From positions 156,303 through 220,302 of the forward strand of contig JAOZHW010000001.1 of NCBI GenBank assembly GCA_026014685.1: a stretch of 64,000 nt of DNA, given 5' to 3'. This DNA is from Candidatus Bathyarchaeota archaeon. GTDB taxonomy: Archaea > Thermoproteota > Bathyarchaeia > Bathyarchaeales > Bathycorpusculaceae. The notes beneath the pieces are model-generated. The model had not been told where the DNA came from and did no database searches. It saw nothing but the letters and a program-made list of their open reading frames with translations. Of this stretch, positions 8,980 to 17,989 are shown one piece after another (within the stretch, counting starts at the first letter, position 1; the number at the start of each line of letters is the position of its first letter). The position numbers and the translations under genes are program-made.

Positions 8980-9669
8980 TTAGGTTAGTCTGTCGAGTTT
9001 GAAATCTCTTTTTTCTGCTTCCCATACTGCTATCTCGACATCTCTTGCTCTCCATTGCATACCAGACTTTAAACTAAGTAAGCTTGAGTATTTTCTACAG
9101 AAGTTTGTCCATTCCAGATATGTATTCCAATTTTGTTCGTTCAGTCCAAGCCAACCATCACTTCTCTGTAAAAAGCTTGATGCACTTGTTTTCCAGTAGT
9201 TTGATTTATTTCTGTTCCACCATTTACCAATTATTTTATCAACCATCGGGAATAAGGTCGGATTGTAGAATGATAGAAAGGTTACAGGGGTCGCAAAACC
9301 GTTTGGTTGACCACATGCTATTCTAAAGTGTTCAATGTTTTTGTAGGTTGGATTTGATGACAATTGAATTAGTCTACTTTTGAATTCATTCCAATTATTC
9401 TTATCTTCTAACAGCTTAAGTAGACTGTTGGTAAGTTTATCTCTTGAAGTGTGGCTTCCATAATTCTTCCAGTAGCAGACTTCACCAGTTACGGCAAATG
9501 TGTTTGTGTTGAGTGATGATCTGAACTTTTCTTCGAATTCAGATGTGTTCTTGTTGGTTATCAATTGGTTAAAGAAGTCCTTGTAAGCGTCTCTTAATGG
9601 ATAGTTACTGAGGTCTACAGTCCAATCATATTTTTCGCGAGATTTGCTCCAACTTTCTATTTCATTCAA
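8980..9669 (-). CDS. Hypothetical protein, family not recognised
   Basis: A 229-aa soluble protein, rich in Trp, Asn and Ser, with no signal peptide or membrane segment. Notable stretches are FRIACGQPNGFATPVTFLSFY and FPMVDKIIGKWWNRN in the middle. The latter suggests a helical core in which a conserved Asp/Lys could be functional, but I cannot place it. Base composition is AT-rich, like the exported protein at 7693 and unlike polB next door, so it probably belongs to the same accessory patch. No partner gene shares its strand closely. Confidence 0.6.
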   Translation of the reverse strand: MNEIESWSKSREKYDWTVDLSNYPLRDAYKDFFNQLITNKNTSEFEEKFRSSLNTNTFAVTGEVCYWKNYGSHTSRDKLTNSLLKLLEDKNNWNEFKSRLIQLSSNPTYKNIEHFRIACGQPNGFATPVTFLSFYNPTLFPMVDKIIGKWWNRNKSNYWKTSASSFLQRSDGWLGLNEQNWNTYLEWTNFCRKYSSLLSLKSGMQWRARDVEIAVWEAEKRDFKLDRLT

Positions 9670-9805
9670 AGAGTATATTCCTTCTTTTCCTCAATCTACT
9701 TAACATTGGTTTAAGTAATTGGTGAATAGTTACTGTTTTTCTGTGTGGATTGGAAACGTTCGTATAGCGTTGATTTCTTTCACCGTTTGAATTTGGTATT
9801 GTCGA

Positions 9806-10060
9806 TTACTGAGAATTTCTCTGTTTGCTAACAATCTTATCGACTTCTTTTTCCAAATTGAGCCTGTTGGCGATTTCTTGGTTGGTCGCTTCACAATTAT
9901 AGTAGATATTTATCAATCTTCGCTTGATTTTCGGGTGACTTGGGAATGGTGTGGGACATTTTTCCGTTACGATAATAACCATTGAAATTCAATCCATATG
10001 CTGACATTCGAATGATTTAGCAATGAAGCCATTATACTTCCATAATTCATTCAGTCTCAC
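9806..10060 (-). pseudogene. Remnant of a helix-turn-helix protein
   Basis: On the minus strand a GTG start at 10060, with TTAGAG just upstream, begins VRLNELWKYNGFIAKSFEC and meets TGA at 9991-9993. The same frame resumes at ATG 9982 and encodes 58 aa to TAA 9806-9808, including RLINIYYNCEATNQEIANRL, a plausible helix-turn-helix. The frame stays open for a further 45 or so codons after that stop. The simplest reading is a regulator gene broken by stop codons; alternatively only the 58-aa internal piece (9806-9982) is expressed. The rest of the 9670-10171 gap holds nothing else I can identify. Confidence 0.4.
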
Positions 10061-10171
10061 CTCTAAGGTGTTGGTTTTCCCTCATAACATTTGCGATTAA
10101 ATCTCAAATCACCTGTGAAAAAGTTCTACGATTTAAAGGTAACATCAATATATAACAAATCGGTGGCGTCT

Positions 10172-12937
10172 TTAATCGCCTAAGAAACTGGCAAGCCTCG
10201 TTAACCCAATGATTTCCTCAAAGTTCAAACCCAACGCATCCAGCACTTGGTCAAAGGTCGCCTGCAGATAAGCTACATACTTGTCCACATCAATCTCGTT
10301 GCGGCTGGCTAACTCTACGGGTTTAACGCCAGAGTTATCTTCACCTGAAGCACTGCGAGACGACGTGGGTTTGATCACTTTAACGAAGCTGATGAGGTCA
10401 CCTGCTCGGAGTTCCTTGCCGCTTTTCTGCAAAATCCTCGCCGCCTTGACGTGTTGAGGTGTGGTTTTGGTGTAGCTTGCCAATTCGTCGCCTAAGACGA
10501 CGTGGAAGGCGAGTTCGCTGTTGTCTTTCCATTCTCGGCGTTTGAGCGTGTTGTAGCGGTCGCGTACGATGTTGGCGATGTCTTTTTTGGCTTTCTCGAA
10601 GTCTTCAGGGTTTTTAACTTGGGCAAGCCGTGCCTTCATCTGGTTGAACGCGTCTTTGATGAATAGGGGGATATGTTTCTTTTTGCCCGTTAACCCCTTC
10701 ACGTCCACTGTGCCGTCTTCGAGCACTCCGAGATAGTTCTTTTTGCGACTGCTGAAAACGGCGTAGCGGTAGGTTTTTTCCATGTCTATACCCATGCCTA
10801 GTTCGTGTTCGGTGTAGTGGATTACGTCTTCGATCTGTTCTTTGCTGGGGTTTTTGAGGAAAACGCTGTCAGTGTCGCCGTAGAGTACCTGTACGCCGAC
10901 GGATTTGGCGTGGCTAAGGATTTGGGTGATGCTGTAGCGTCCGATGGCTGCAGTGGCTTCCGCGACAGGTGGGCAGTAGAGGTCAAAGCTGTCCGCGCCG
11001 AACACGCCGTAACTCGCGTTTAAAATGACTTTGAGTGCGCCCTGTGCGATGCCATACCAGCTACGTAGCTCAGGCGGGAGGGTTTTGTCTTTGGCGCGGC
11101 TCTTGTACCATCGCACACGCAAATCCCGAAGCGAACCGATAAGGAGGCTTTCGAGGGCGCGTTTTTCAGTGCAAACCCAGTGCTGTGTGTCGGGGATGGT
11201 GTGTCCTTTGCAGCCGGGGTGGTTGCAGCAGATGGATTGGTAGCCTAAATTCCAGACTTTGATGATGCTGGGGTATAGGCTTGGAAAGTCCATGACCGCG
11301 ACGTTGAAGTGGACGCCGGGGGTGGGTTCGACGACGATTGCGCCTTTGTATTTTTTGCCCTTGATGACGGCGGTTGTGCTGGTTTTGCCTTTTTTGGTTA
11401 GGATGTCTTCGGCGTTGGGGATAAGCAGGTGCTTTTTGCGGTGTTCCCGCTGCATAAAGTTGCGTATCCAGCGGCTGACGCCTTGTCGGCTGACGTCTTC
11501 CATGGGCATACTGGCTATACGTGCCAACACTAGCATGAGCTTCATGGCTGAATCGTTGTCGTGGCTGGTTAGCTTGTAGGTGATTTCTGAGTCTCGGAAG
11601 CAGTAAGCGATGAGTTCGCTCTGGTCAAGGTCACCGAAATCCTTTTCCAGATGAATCTTTTGCGTGCCAATCAAGGCGCAGCCGACGTCGTCGAGGCTGA
11701 CGTCTTTGTATTTGCCGCCGTAAGCGTAAATCTGCACAGAGCGGTTGAAGAAGAACTTGTAGAGGTCAATGTGGATGCCATAACGCAATAGGCAGACGCG
11801 TTTGCCGATTTCTATGGGGATGTCTTTTTTGGTGAAGCCAAGGTTGGCGGCGCGGTGCGCGAGGTATCGGAGGTCGAAGTCGTCGCCGTTAAACGTCAAG
11901 ATAAAGGGGAAATCGTTTAGGACATCGAAGATTTTGTGGAGGAGTTCTTCTTCGGTTTCGCAGAACACAACCTCGATGCCTGCTGTTAGTTTAGGGTCAC
12001 CTTCGATCATGCCGTCGCGTTTTAGGACGAGTACTTTTCTGTCGCCGTCGCTGCTGTAGACTGAGCAAGCCATAACGGGGCAGGCCCCTTCACGCGCGTC
12101 GGGCACACGGTTAGCCAGCGGCGAGTAGACTTCGATGTCTATGGCTGCCCTTCGAAACTGAGGCGCAGGGTACTCCAGCAGTTCAGCCCACATCTCAGCG
12201 TACTCCTGCTCCTCTTTAGTGCAGTCCTTAAAGATTTCTCGGATTTTGGCAAGGTTCTCAGCTGCCGTGTTATCTACCACGGGTTGCAGGTTGCCGTTTT
12301 TTACCTCGTAAATCATGCCTGGCAAGAGTCCGCGGTCGAAGATGTAGGATTGATAGTATTTGATTTTGGATTCCCAAATTTTGGTGTCACTGTCGTTGAT
12401 TCGGGTTCCGAGGACTTTTGCGTGGTCTTCGGGGATGATGTCTCGAATGGTGCCTGTGGCTCTGCCGCCGATTGCTAAGGGGTCTTTGGCTACGATTTTG
12501 GTTACTTGAATTGGTTTGTCATTTAAGGGGTCCCATCTTTCTTCTGCTTGGAAACTGTCAAAGCCCTCATGGGTTGTGATGCGCCCGAACTTTTCCAGTT
12601 CCTGTGGCGACAAATTAGTAATGCAATACGGTAAATGCCCAGTATTATCGTACCAGAAATAGAGTTGCCCCGACACTGGCTCATAGAGCTTCACAACCGC
12701 CTTCTTCTGTCGCCCATCATACGAGGCTGAAACAAAATACGAAGGAGGAAGATTCAACGGCGCAATCGGCGGTAAAACTCGGGGTGTGCGTTCCCGCTTT
12801 TTGGGTTCAGCCGCTTCTGCCGCAACTGGGGTTTGGGGTGTGGGAGGCGCTCGGGTTTGTGGCGTCGCCGCCTTTTGGGGTGGAGTTTTGGCTGGTTTAG
12901 GGGTTCCCCAGAAACTGTCTAAGCTTTGTTGCGGCAT
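10172..12937 (-). CDS. polB: B-family replicative DNA polymerase (PolB)
   Basis: A 921-aa DNA polymerase with 3'-5' proofreading. Exonuclease motifs are intact: DIEVYS (about residue 266), FNGDDFDLRYL (about 350) and YCFRDSE (about 445). Polymerase motifs are also intact: DFPSLYPSII (about 550), KVILNASYGVFG and YGDTDSVF (about 686). The first ten residues include QQSLDSFW, a PCNA-interacting (PIP) box, followed by a roughly 45-residue Pro/Ala/Thr-rich linker. PIP boxes in archaeal PolB are more usually at the C-terminus. The gene is monocistronic and no intein is present. A replicative or repair polymerase; which of several paralogues cannot be told from one locus. Confidence 0.96.
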   Translation of the reverse strand: MPQQSLDSFWGTPKPAKTPPQKAATPQTRAPPTPQTPVAAEAAEPKKRERTPRVLPPIAPLNLPPSYFVSASYDGRQKKAVVKLYEPVSGQLYFWYDNTGHLPYCITNLSPQELEKFGRITTHEGFDSFQAEERWDPLNDKPIQVTKIVAKDPLAIGGRATGTIRDIIPEDHAKVLGTRINDSDTKIWESKIKYYQSYIFDRGLLPGMIYEVKNGNLQPVVDNTAAENLAKIREIFKDCTKEEQEYAEMWAELLEYPAPQFRRAAIDIEVYSPLANRVPDAREGACPVMACSVYSSDGDRKVLVLKRDGMIEGDPKLTAGIEVVFCETEEELLHKIFDVLNDFPFILTFNGDDFDLRYLAHRAANLGFTKKDIPIEIGKRVCLLRYGIHIDLYKFFFNRSVQIYAYGGKYKDVSLDDVGCALIGTQKIHLEKDFGDLDQSELIAYCFRDSEITYKLTSHDNDSAMKLMLVLARIASMPMEDVSRQGVSRWIRNFMQREHRKKHLLIPNAEDILTKKGKTSTTAVIKGKKYKGAIVVEPTPGVHFNVAVMDFPSLYPSIIKVWNLGYQSICCNHPGCKGHTIPDTQHWVCTEKRALESLLIGSLRDLRVRWYKSRAKDKTLPPELRSWYGIAQGALKVILNASYGVFGADSFDLYCPPVAEATAAIGRYSITQILSHAKSVGVQVLYGDTDSVFLKNPSKEQIEDVIHYTEHELGMGIDMEKTYRYAVFSSRKKNYLGVLEDGTVDVKGLTGKKKHIPLFIKDAFNQMKARLAQVKNPEDFEKAKKDIANIVRDRYNTLKRREWKDNSELAFHVVLGDELASYTKTTPQHVKAARILQKSGKELRAGDLISFVKVIKPTSSRSASGEDNSGVKPVELASRNEIDVDKYVAYLQATFDQVLDALGLNFEEIIGLTRLASFLGD

Positions 12938-13060
12938 CCTCTCTCTGAACCTTCGCTCCCACTATGATGTAACCAAACTAAAATCTTTACCGCAGCGCCG
13001 TCTCCCAAATCTTTGTTGCCAACCGAACCTGCCTGAACGCCCTTTTTAACGTTGAACAGC

Positions 13061-13630
13061 TTATTTTATGAGTTCAAGAATTTTGTCCCAAGATTTTTGG
13101 GCGTCTTTGGGTTTCTTGGTGCGCTGAAAATGGAAGCACTCGACGTTCAAGCCTTGGCAACTTATCAGGTTCCGCTTTAAGTCATCTACAAACAGTACTC
13201 TACCGCCTGCGGTTTTTGTGACGTAATCGACCTGTGCGCGTTTGCTGGGAAACCTGTCGCGGGTAACAACTTCTTTGATGTAGCTACTGAGCCCCTGTTG
13301 GTTGAGGTAGACTTGGATTACTTTGGCTGTCTGCATCGAAACAACGTAAACGGGCATCTGTTTTTCTTGGAGACTTTTTAGAAATTCACCGATAAACGGC
13401 ACCAGTTGCGTGTTTTTGAGGGCTTCTAACTCGATGTTTTCGATTTCGGCGCTGACTTTCTGGTAGATTGGCACTCCAAAGTTGGCTTCGTAGAATGTTA
13501 GGAGGCTTTTGATGTCTTGGCCTGCGGTTTTTGAGATTTTCCGTATCACTTCGTTCCAGTCTACTTCGAGGTTAGCTATGACGCCGTCGAAGTCCAACGC
13601 AACCGCAACGATTTTTACGCTACTCGCCAT
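13061..13630 (-). CDS. HAD-superfamily phosphohydrolase
   Basis: A 189-aa protein with the HAD motif I ALDFDGVIAN near residue 13, a helical cap, motif II in VVSMQT and motif IV in LFVDDLKRN. It therefore has the residues for aspartyl-phosphate catalysis on a small phosphorylated substrate. Its start overlaps the end of the ATP-grasp gene by 16 bases, so it is the last gene of a three-gene operon with an ATP-grasp ligase and a polysaccharide deacetylase. Substrate unknown; by context a phosphorylated sugar or phosphorylated amide precursor is possible. Confidence 0.82.
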   Translation of the reverse strand: MASSVKIVAVALDFDGVIANLEVDWNEVIRKISKTAGQDIKSLLTFYEANFGVPIYQKVSAEIENIELEALKNTQLVPFIGEFLKSLQEKQMPVYVVSMQTAKVIQVYLNQQGLSSYIKEVVTRDRFPSKRAQVDYVTKTAGGRVLFVDDLKRNLISCQGLNVECFHFQRTKKPKDAQKSWDKILELIK

Positions 13631-14697
13631 GTCTGCGCCTCATGTTCAAGCATAACGCCTGCATCTAGCTGCCGCACCAGCAGGTAGTTTTCTGGGAAAA
13701 GGTTGTGGGTGGGTAAGGCTCCGTCAGTTTCGCCTTCCAAAGTCAGTTTAAGGTACTGGTAAGCTAAGTTGAGTTCGGGTTTGTTGAAAGCTTTTGCGAA
13801 GGCGTAACCCCAGAGGGGGGCGGTGGTGTGCCATTTGCCGTCTACCTCGGTGACGACGCAGTTGCCTTTGGCGTCTTCTTTTATGTCAGTCGAGTAGAAG
13901 CCGTGCGGCTCTGGGTCAAGGGCTTTGACTGAGTCCACGCCGACGCGGTCAATTTTCTCGTCTATCACGGTGCGGGCGATTGTTGGGGTGCCTGTGATGC
14001 CTGAGAGCGAGATGTGCTTAAGGAAATACTCCAATCGCTCCCTACAGTAAGACGTCACGAGTTTTCCCTTGTACCAGAGCGAATCAAACGCCAAATCTCT
14101 TCCAGACAGGAATTCTTGCGCGACAAAATCCGAAACCTTACATCTCCCCTGTAGCGTGTTAAGCTGCACCCAGTGCCGCGCCTGTTCAACGTTCTCTACC
14201 TTCAAGCCCAACCTGCCGCCTGCGCCCCGCCGCGCCCTAATCCACAGCGGACACCCAATCTCCGCAAAAGCCCTCTCGACATCGGCGAAGGTTTTGACTT
14301 CTACGGTTTTGGGCACCCGAACCCGTTTTTTGTGCAGGGCGTTGTGGATGAAGAGTTTGTCAGGCATGATGGCGACGGGTTTGGGCAGGTAGGTTTTGAC
14401 GTTTTTGAATTGTGCGAGGTTTTCGGCGACGATTTGGGCTTCGCTGCTTGGGTGGGGGTGGAGGAATTCGATGTTGTGGGTTTGGATGATTTTTTGTAGG
14501 AGCGGTATGAAGGTGGGGTCGTCGTGTCGGGGCGAGTGGTAGCGGGTGTCAGCGTCGGGGAAGTTTAGGAAATGCGGGTTGTGGTCGGTGCATGCCACGA
14601 AGGGTTTCAGCTTTTTCTGCTGCTCCGCCAACCGCAAGGCACGGATGAAGCTGATGCCACCTGAACCGCCTGCCCCAGTCACCAAAATGTTAGTCAT
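13615..14697 (-). CDS. ATP-grasp superfamily ligase (CarB/PylC-like)
   Basis: A 360-aa protein. It begins with a Rossmann-like pre-ATP-grasp domain (ILVTGAGGSGG), followed by the ATP-grasp nucleotide site (WIRARRGAGGRLG around residue 155) and the acidic metal site (VTEVDGKWHTT around residue 287). Such enzymes form amide or peptide-like bonds through an acyl phosphate. It overlaps the upstream deacetylase gene by ATGA and the downstream HAD gene by 16 bases. The arrangement suggests a pathway that deacetylates an amino sugar and then ligates an acid to the freed amine; this is inference. The substrate cannot be predicted from sequence. Confidence 0.82.
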   Translation of the reverse strand: MTNILVTGAGGSGGISFIRALRLAEQQKKLKPFVACTDHNPHFLNFPDADTRYHSPRHDDPTFIPLLQKIIQTHNIEFLHPHPSSEAQIVAENLAQFKNVKTYLPKPVAIMPDKLFIHNALHKKRVRVPKTVEVKTFADVERAFAEIGCPLWIRARRGAGGRLGLKVENVEQARHWVQLNTLQGRCKVSDFVAQEFLSGRDLAFDSLWYKGKLVTSYCRERLEYFLKHISLSGITGTPTIARTVIDEKIDRVGVDSVKALDPEPHGFYSTDIKEDAKGNCVVTEVDGKWHTTAPLWGYAFAKAFNKPELNLAYQYLKLTLEGETDGALPTHNLFPENYLLVRQLDAGVMLEHEAQTWRVA

Positions 14698-15497
14698 GGC
14701 TGTGTTGCCTCTTGTACCTGATTAAAGGCTTCTTTTCCAGTTAAAAACGTTATATCCCCTCTGTCAACGAGTTGCTTGATGAGTTGGGGGTAAACTCTGC
14801 CGCCCCGCATCATGACGGCGTTGTCATGCCAAAGCAGCGTGAGGATTTCTGCACCTGCCGCATAAAGCTGGTCTACAGTTTTAACGATGAAGGGCACGAT
14901 GGTTTCTTCGGTTTGCCCCATGTATGTGAAGAGGTAAGCGTCCATAAATGTGATGGGGAAAACTACGACGCCGTCGCGGGTTAGGTGCCCTGTGTTTCGG
15001 GGGTCGATGTGGTGTTTATCAAACGAGATGGATGAATCGTACTTTATGCCTGCTTTGGCGAAGTTTGGGTAGGTGTTTTCGGTGAGTTTTAGGCAGTGAA
15101 TTCTGCAGCCAACAATTTGGGTTCCCGCGGCCCTCTCGATGAGCGCTTTTTCTTTGTTCACGTCTTGTTGGGTGGCGGTGTTGTTGGCGTGCAACCCCAC
15201 TTCCCAACCATGAGTTAAAAGGTCGCGGATGGTGTGGCTGTACTCGCTCACTTCGCAGCCGTCGTCGTAGATGGGTCTGAAGAAGAAGGTTGAGCGGATG
15301 CCAAATTCCTCTTCAATCTCCCTGACCCTTGGAACGCCGAAGTAGGGGTTAAAGTCTTCAGTTTGGACTTTTTGGATGATTTCTGAGGAAAACCTGTCTT
15401 GCCTTGCCAAAACGTGTGTTTTGCCGGGGCCTCTGAGTGGCCAGTCAACGTCGTGGGTTAAGATGAGTTTGCGTTGACTTTTAGGCGTCGACTTCAA
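14694..15497 (-). CDS. Polysaccharide deacetylase (NodB-homology) family protein
   Basis: A 267-aa protein with the NodB fold layout: THDVDWP near the N-terminus supplies the catalytic Asp and metal Asp, GLHANNT the metal His (family HxxxH), and LLWHDNAV the C-terminal catalytic His region. There is no signal peptide, so it acts in the cytoplasm, unlike many extracellular chitin or peptidoglycan deacetylases. It is the first gene of the deacetylase / ATP-grasp / HAD operon. Likely substrate: an N-acetylated sugar precursor of a surface glycan. Confidence 0.82.
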   Translation of the reverse strand: MKSTPKSQRKLILTHDVDWPLRGPGKTHVLARQDRFSSEIIQKVQTEDFNPYFGVPRVREIEEEFGIRSTFFFRPIYDDGCEVSEYSHTIRDLLTHGWEVGLHANNTATQQDVNKEKALIERAAGTQIVGCRIHCLKLTENTYPNFAKAGIKYDSSISFDKHHIDPRNTGHLTRDGVVVFPITFMDAYLFTYMGQTEETIVPFIVKTVDQLYAAGAEILTLLWHDNAVMMRGGRVYPQLIKQLVDRGDITFLTGKEAFNQVQEATQP

Positions 15498-15608
15498 AGA
15501 GTGAGGGTCTCCAGTGGTTGTATTTTGGTTTGGGCTAAATAAACCTGCTCAAAACCTAAAGAAGGAGGCTCCGCTTGGGGAACCCGCAATTTGGCTTAAA
15601 ACTTGGGT

Positions 15609-15791
15609 TTATTCGGTGTAGAGGCCGTTTAGTGCGTCATGCACCGATTTAAGTTGTGGACCGTGTTTTTGGCGGCGGTGGCTGTCTACTTCTTTTTTGG
15701 TATCAAAGATTTTGCCACATTCGGCACACATGTACTGTCCCGCTCGGGTTTGGGGGGTGCTTCGACGCTTAACTAGTTGACTTGAATTCAT
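15609..15791 (-). CDS. Small C2H2 zinc-finger protein
   Basis: A 60-aa protein with one finger, CAECGKIFDTKKEVDSH through the second His (C-x2-C-x12-H-x4-H), flanked by a basic N-terminal tail (LVKRRSTPQTR) and a short C-terminal helix. This is the classical eukaryote-like C2H2 spacing, which occurs as single-finger small proteins in several archaea. It probably binds DNA or RNA, or mediates protein contacts. It is transcribed alone, divergently from the methyltransferase gene. Confidence 0.75.
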   Translation of the reverse strand: MNSSQLVKRRSTPQTRAGQYMCAECGKIFDTKKEVDSHRRQKHGPQLKSVHDALNGLYTE

Positions 15792-16013
15792 CTGTAATTC
15801 TCCTCTAAATTAGAAAAGGAAAACTTCGATAAGCTGATGTGTGCGACAAATTTTGTACACACTCCTCCCTCTGCGCCTGAACAGCCATCTTCAACTTTTC
15901 TATCGGCATTGAAAATTGATAAAGCTATGTGGCTGTTTACATGCAGTTACAGCTGCCGTTGTTGTATTGCTTATTTAGGGCGATGCCTTTGGTTGGAGTG
16001 TGAACAGAATTTG

Positions 16014-17366
16014 TTGCGGGAAGCTTGGACAATCGCTATAGAAACATTGAGTTGGATGGAGTTGCGCCGCTTAAACGAGCGTTCAGCGTTGGTGCGCACA
16101 ACTAAGCAGTTGGGCATAAGCAACCCGCAGGCCATGCGCCTCGCATACGGGCTGGTTGTTGAGACCACACGACGCAAAAACCTAATCGACAAACTCATAA
16201 ACACCGTGGTGGCGCCCAAAAAACTCGCCGAATACAACCAAGGAGTACAAGCGTTTCTGCGGCTCTACGTTTACCAAACCCGCGTCGCCAAGAACTGGGG
16301 CAAAATCCACCTCAGAGAAGCCGAAAACATCGCCAGCTTAGGCAGAGCCATTCTATGCTGGGAAGTCATGCGCGAAGTGGAACCCTATCTGGGTTTTCTG
16401 TTAACCCGCCAACTTGCACCCATCCTCGACGCCGCCAGCGAAACCGAGCGGATCGCGCTTGAAACCTTCCACCCCACATGGTTCGTCGAATACCTAACCA
16501 AACTCTTCGGCAAACAAGAAGCCACCGCCTTCTTCAAAGGCAGCCTCAACCCCCCACCCACATACATCCGCATCAACACCCTTGCCGCTCCAGAGGAGGA
16601 AATCGTAGCTAAACTCGCCGCGGAAGGTGTAAAACTTGAAAAAGTCGAACCCCTAAAATACACCTACAAAGTTTTAGAGCTAAAAGCACCCCTCAACACG
16701 TCACCCAGCCTCAAAGCAGGCCTATTTTACGTGCAGGACAAAGCAAGCTGCTTCGCCACCCAAGCAGCCAACCCCACCCCCAACAGCGTCGTATTCGACA
16801 TCTGCGCAGCTCCAGGAGCCAAAACCACCTTCATCGCCCAACTCATGGGCAACCAAGGCAGAATCATCTCCGTGGACTTCTCAGCCAAACGCATGCGCAT
16901 TTGGCAGAAGGAGACGGCTCGGATGGGCACAAAAATCGCGGAGCCAGTTGTGGCGGATGCGCGGGTTTCGGTGCCGCTGGTCGGGGAGGCTGATTTGTTG
17001 GTCTTAGATCCGCCTTGCACCAGTTCAGGCGTGTTTGCCAAGCAGCCCTCTGCAAAGTGGCGTCTCAGCCCCAAGTCGATTGCGAACATGAGCAAAATTC
17101 AGCTTCAAATGATTAACAACTGCGCCGACAAAGTCAAAGCGGGCGGCTTCCTCGCTTACTCCACCTGCAGCATCACACTCGAAGAAAACGAAAGCGTAAT
17201 CGAGCAGTTCCTAAAAACCCACCCCGAATTCCGCTTAGTGGAGATTGAACCCAAAATCGGCGTCCCCGGACTCAACGGCTTAACCCAATGCCAACGCCTC
17301 TACCTCCACATGCATGGCTGTAACGGCTTCTTCATAGCCAAACTACAAAAACAACAATCAACCTGA
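16014..17366 (+). CDS. RNA (cytosine-5)-methyltransferase, NSUN/RsmB family
   Basis: A SAM-dependent RNA m5C methyltransferase. It has an N-terminal NusB-like helical domain (NERSALVRTT...YGLVVETTRR), as in bacterial RsmB, then the Rossmann domain with SAM motif DICAAPGAKTT. The two catalytic cysteines are in DPPCTSSG and YSTCSIT. The frame is open back to 15837, but the first 58 residues are Cys/Ser-rich and unlike the family. TTG at 16014 (or 16011) gives LREAWTIAIETL, a more natural N-terminus. Target is tRNA or rRNA, undetermined. It overlaps the convergent DUF488 gene by nine bases. Confidence 0.9.
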   Translation: MREAWTIAIETLSWMELRRLNERSALVRTTKQLGISNPQAMRLAYGLVVETTRRKNLIDKLINTVVAPKKLAEYNQGVQAFLRLYVYQTRVAKNWGKIHLREAENIASLGRAILCWEVMREVEPYLGFLLTRQLAPILDAASETERIALETFHPTWFVEYLTKLFGKQEATAFFKGSLNPPPTYIRINTLAAPEEEIVAKLAAEGVKLEKVEPLKYTYKVLELKAPLNTSPSLKAGLFYVQDKASCFATQAANPTPNSVVFDICAAPGAKTTFIAQLMGNQGRIISVDFSAKRMRIWQKETARMGTKIAEPVVADARVSVPLVGEADLLVLDPPCTSSGVFAKQPSAKWRLSPKSIANMSKIQLQMINNCADKVKAGGFLAYSTCSITLEENESVIEQFLKTHPEFRLVEIEPKIGVPGLNGLTQCQRLYLHMHGCNGFFIAKLQKQQST

Positions 17367-17936
17367 CCCAAAATCGCCTAGTGTTCTCTGCGGCGACTCC
17401 TTTCTGTAGAGCGGGTAAGATACTTTGTTACCGTCTACCTGTGCCAACTCGTTTAGTTGGTGGGTTATGGTGTCGGTTTTGCTTATGATATGCAGCACCA
17501 GCACATGCCGCGCCACCAGTGCGTCGCTGATTAGGATTCGGTGGCATTTCCAAGGCAGCGCCTCCGCACACATCAGGGCAAGGCGGTTTTCCCGCGCCAA
17601 CGCCACCACCTTGAGCAACGCCTCAGTGAACTCTTTGGTCTGCATGTAGTCGGCGTACCCGCGGAAGCTGGCGTTTTCCAAGGCGAGGTTGATGCTGTTT
17701 CGACTTGGGTGGCGTAAGCCTCCGATTTCGGGCAGATGGATGTATTTGATGCCGTGGGGTTTTAGGTGTTCGGGGAGGGCTTCTTTGTTGAATTGGGGGT
17801 TGTGGCGGCTGTGTGGGACAGTTCGGACATCTATAACCAGCCCGATTTGGTAGGTTTGGAGCAGCTCAGTGAACTCGTCAAGTGTTCGCGTCGAGTGCCC
17901 GATGGTGAAAACTGTCAGTTCGGTTTCTTTGCTCAA
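17358..17936 (-). CDS. DUF488 family protein
   Basis: A 192-aa protein with the DUF488 signature: FTIGHSTRTLDEF at the start, VIDVRTVPHSRHNPQFN, then HLPEIGG, and a C-terminal LMCAEALPWKCHR with conserved Cys residues. The family has no firmly assigned biochemical role; the Cys/Arg residues suggest a small-molecule or nucleotide-related enzyme. It is convergent with the m5C methyltransferase gene (nine-base overlap). Confidence 0.85.
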   Translation of the reverse strand: MSKETELTVFTIGHSTRTLDEFTELLQTYQIGLVIDVRTVPHSRHNPQFNKEALPEHLKPHGIKYIHLPEIGGLRHPSRNSINLALENASFRGYADYMQTKEFTEALLKVVALARENRLALMCAEALPWKCHRILISDALVARHVLVLHIISKTDTITHQLNELAQVDGNKVSYPLYRKESPQRTLGDFGSG

Positions 17937-17989
17937 ACCTAACCCTCAAAGCTACATTATGGCTAGCTGGATATAAGAATCAAACCTAA

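Noticed and set aside
8702..10060. TGA used as a sense codon
   Set aside because: Both remnants contain in-frame TGA, but long intact genes here (purL, ftr, the m5C methyltransferase) end at TGA, so it is a normal stop.
15837..16013. N-terminal extension of the m5C methyltransferase
   Set aside because: The segment is Cys/Ser-rich and unlike the family; TTG at 16014 or 16011 gives a natural start.
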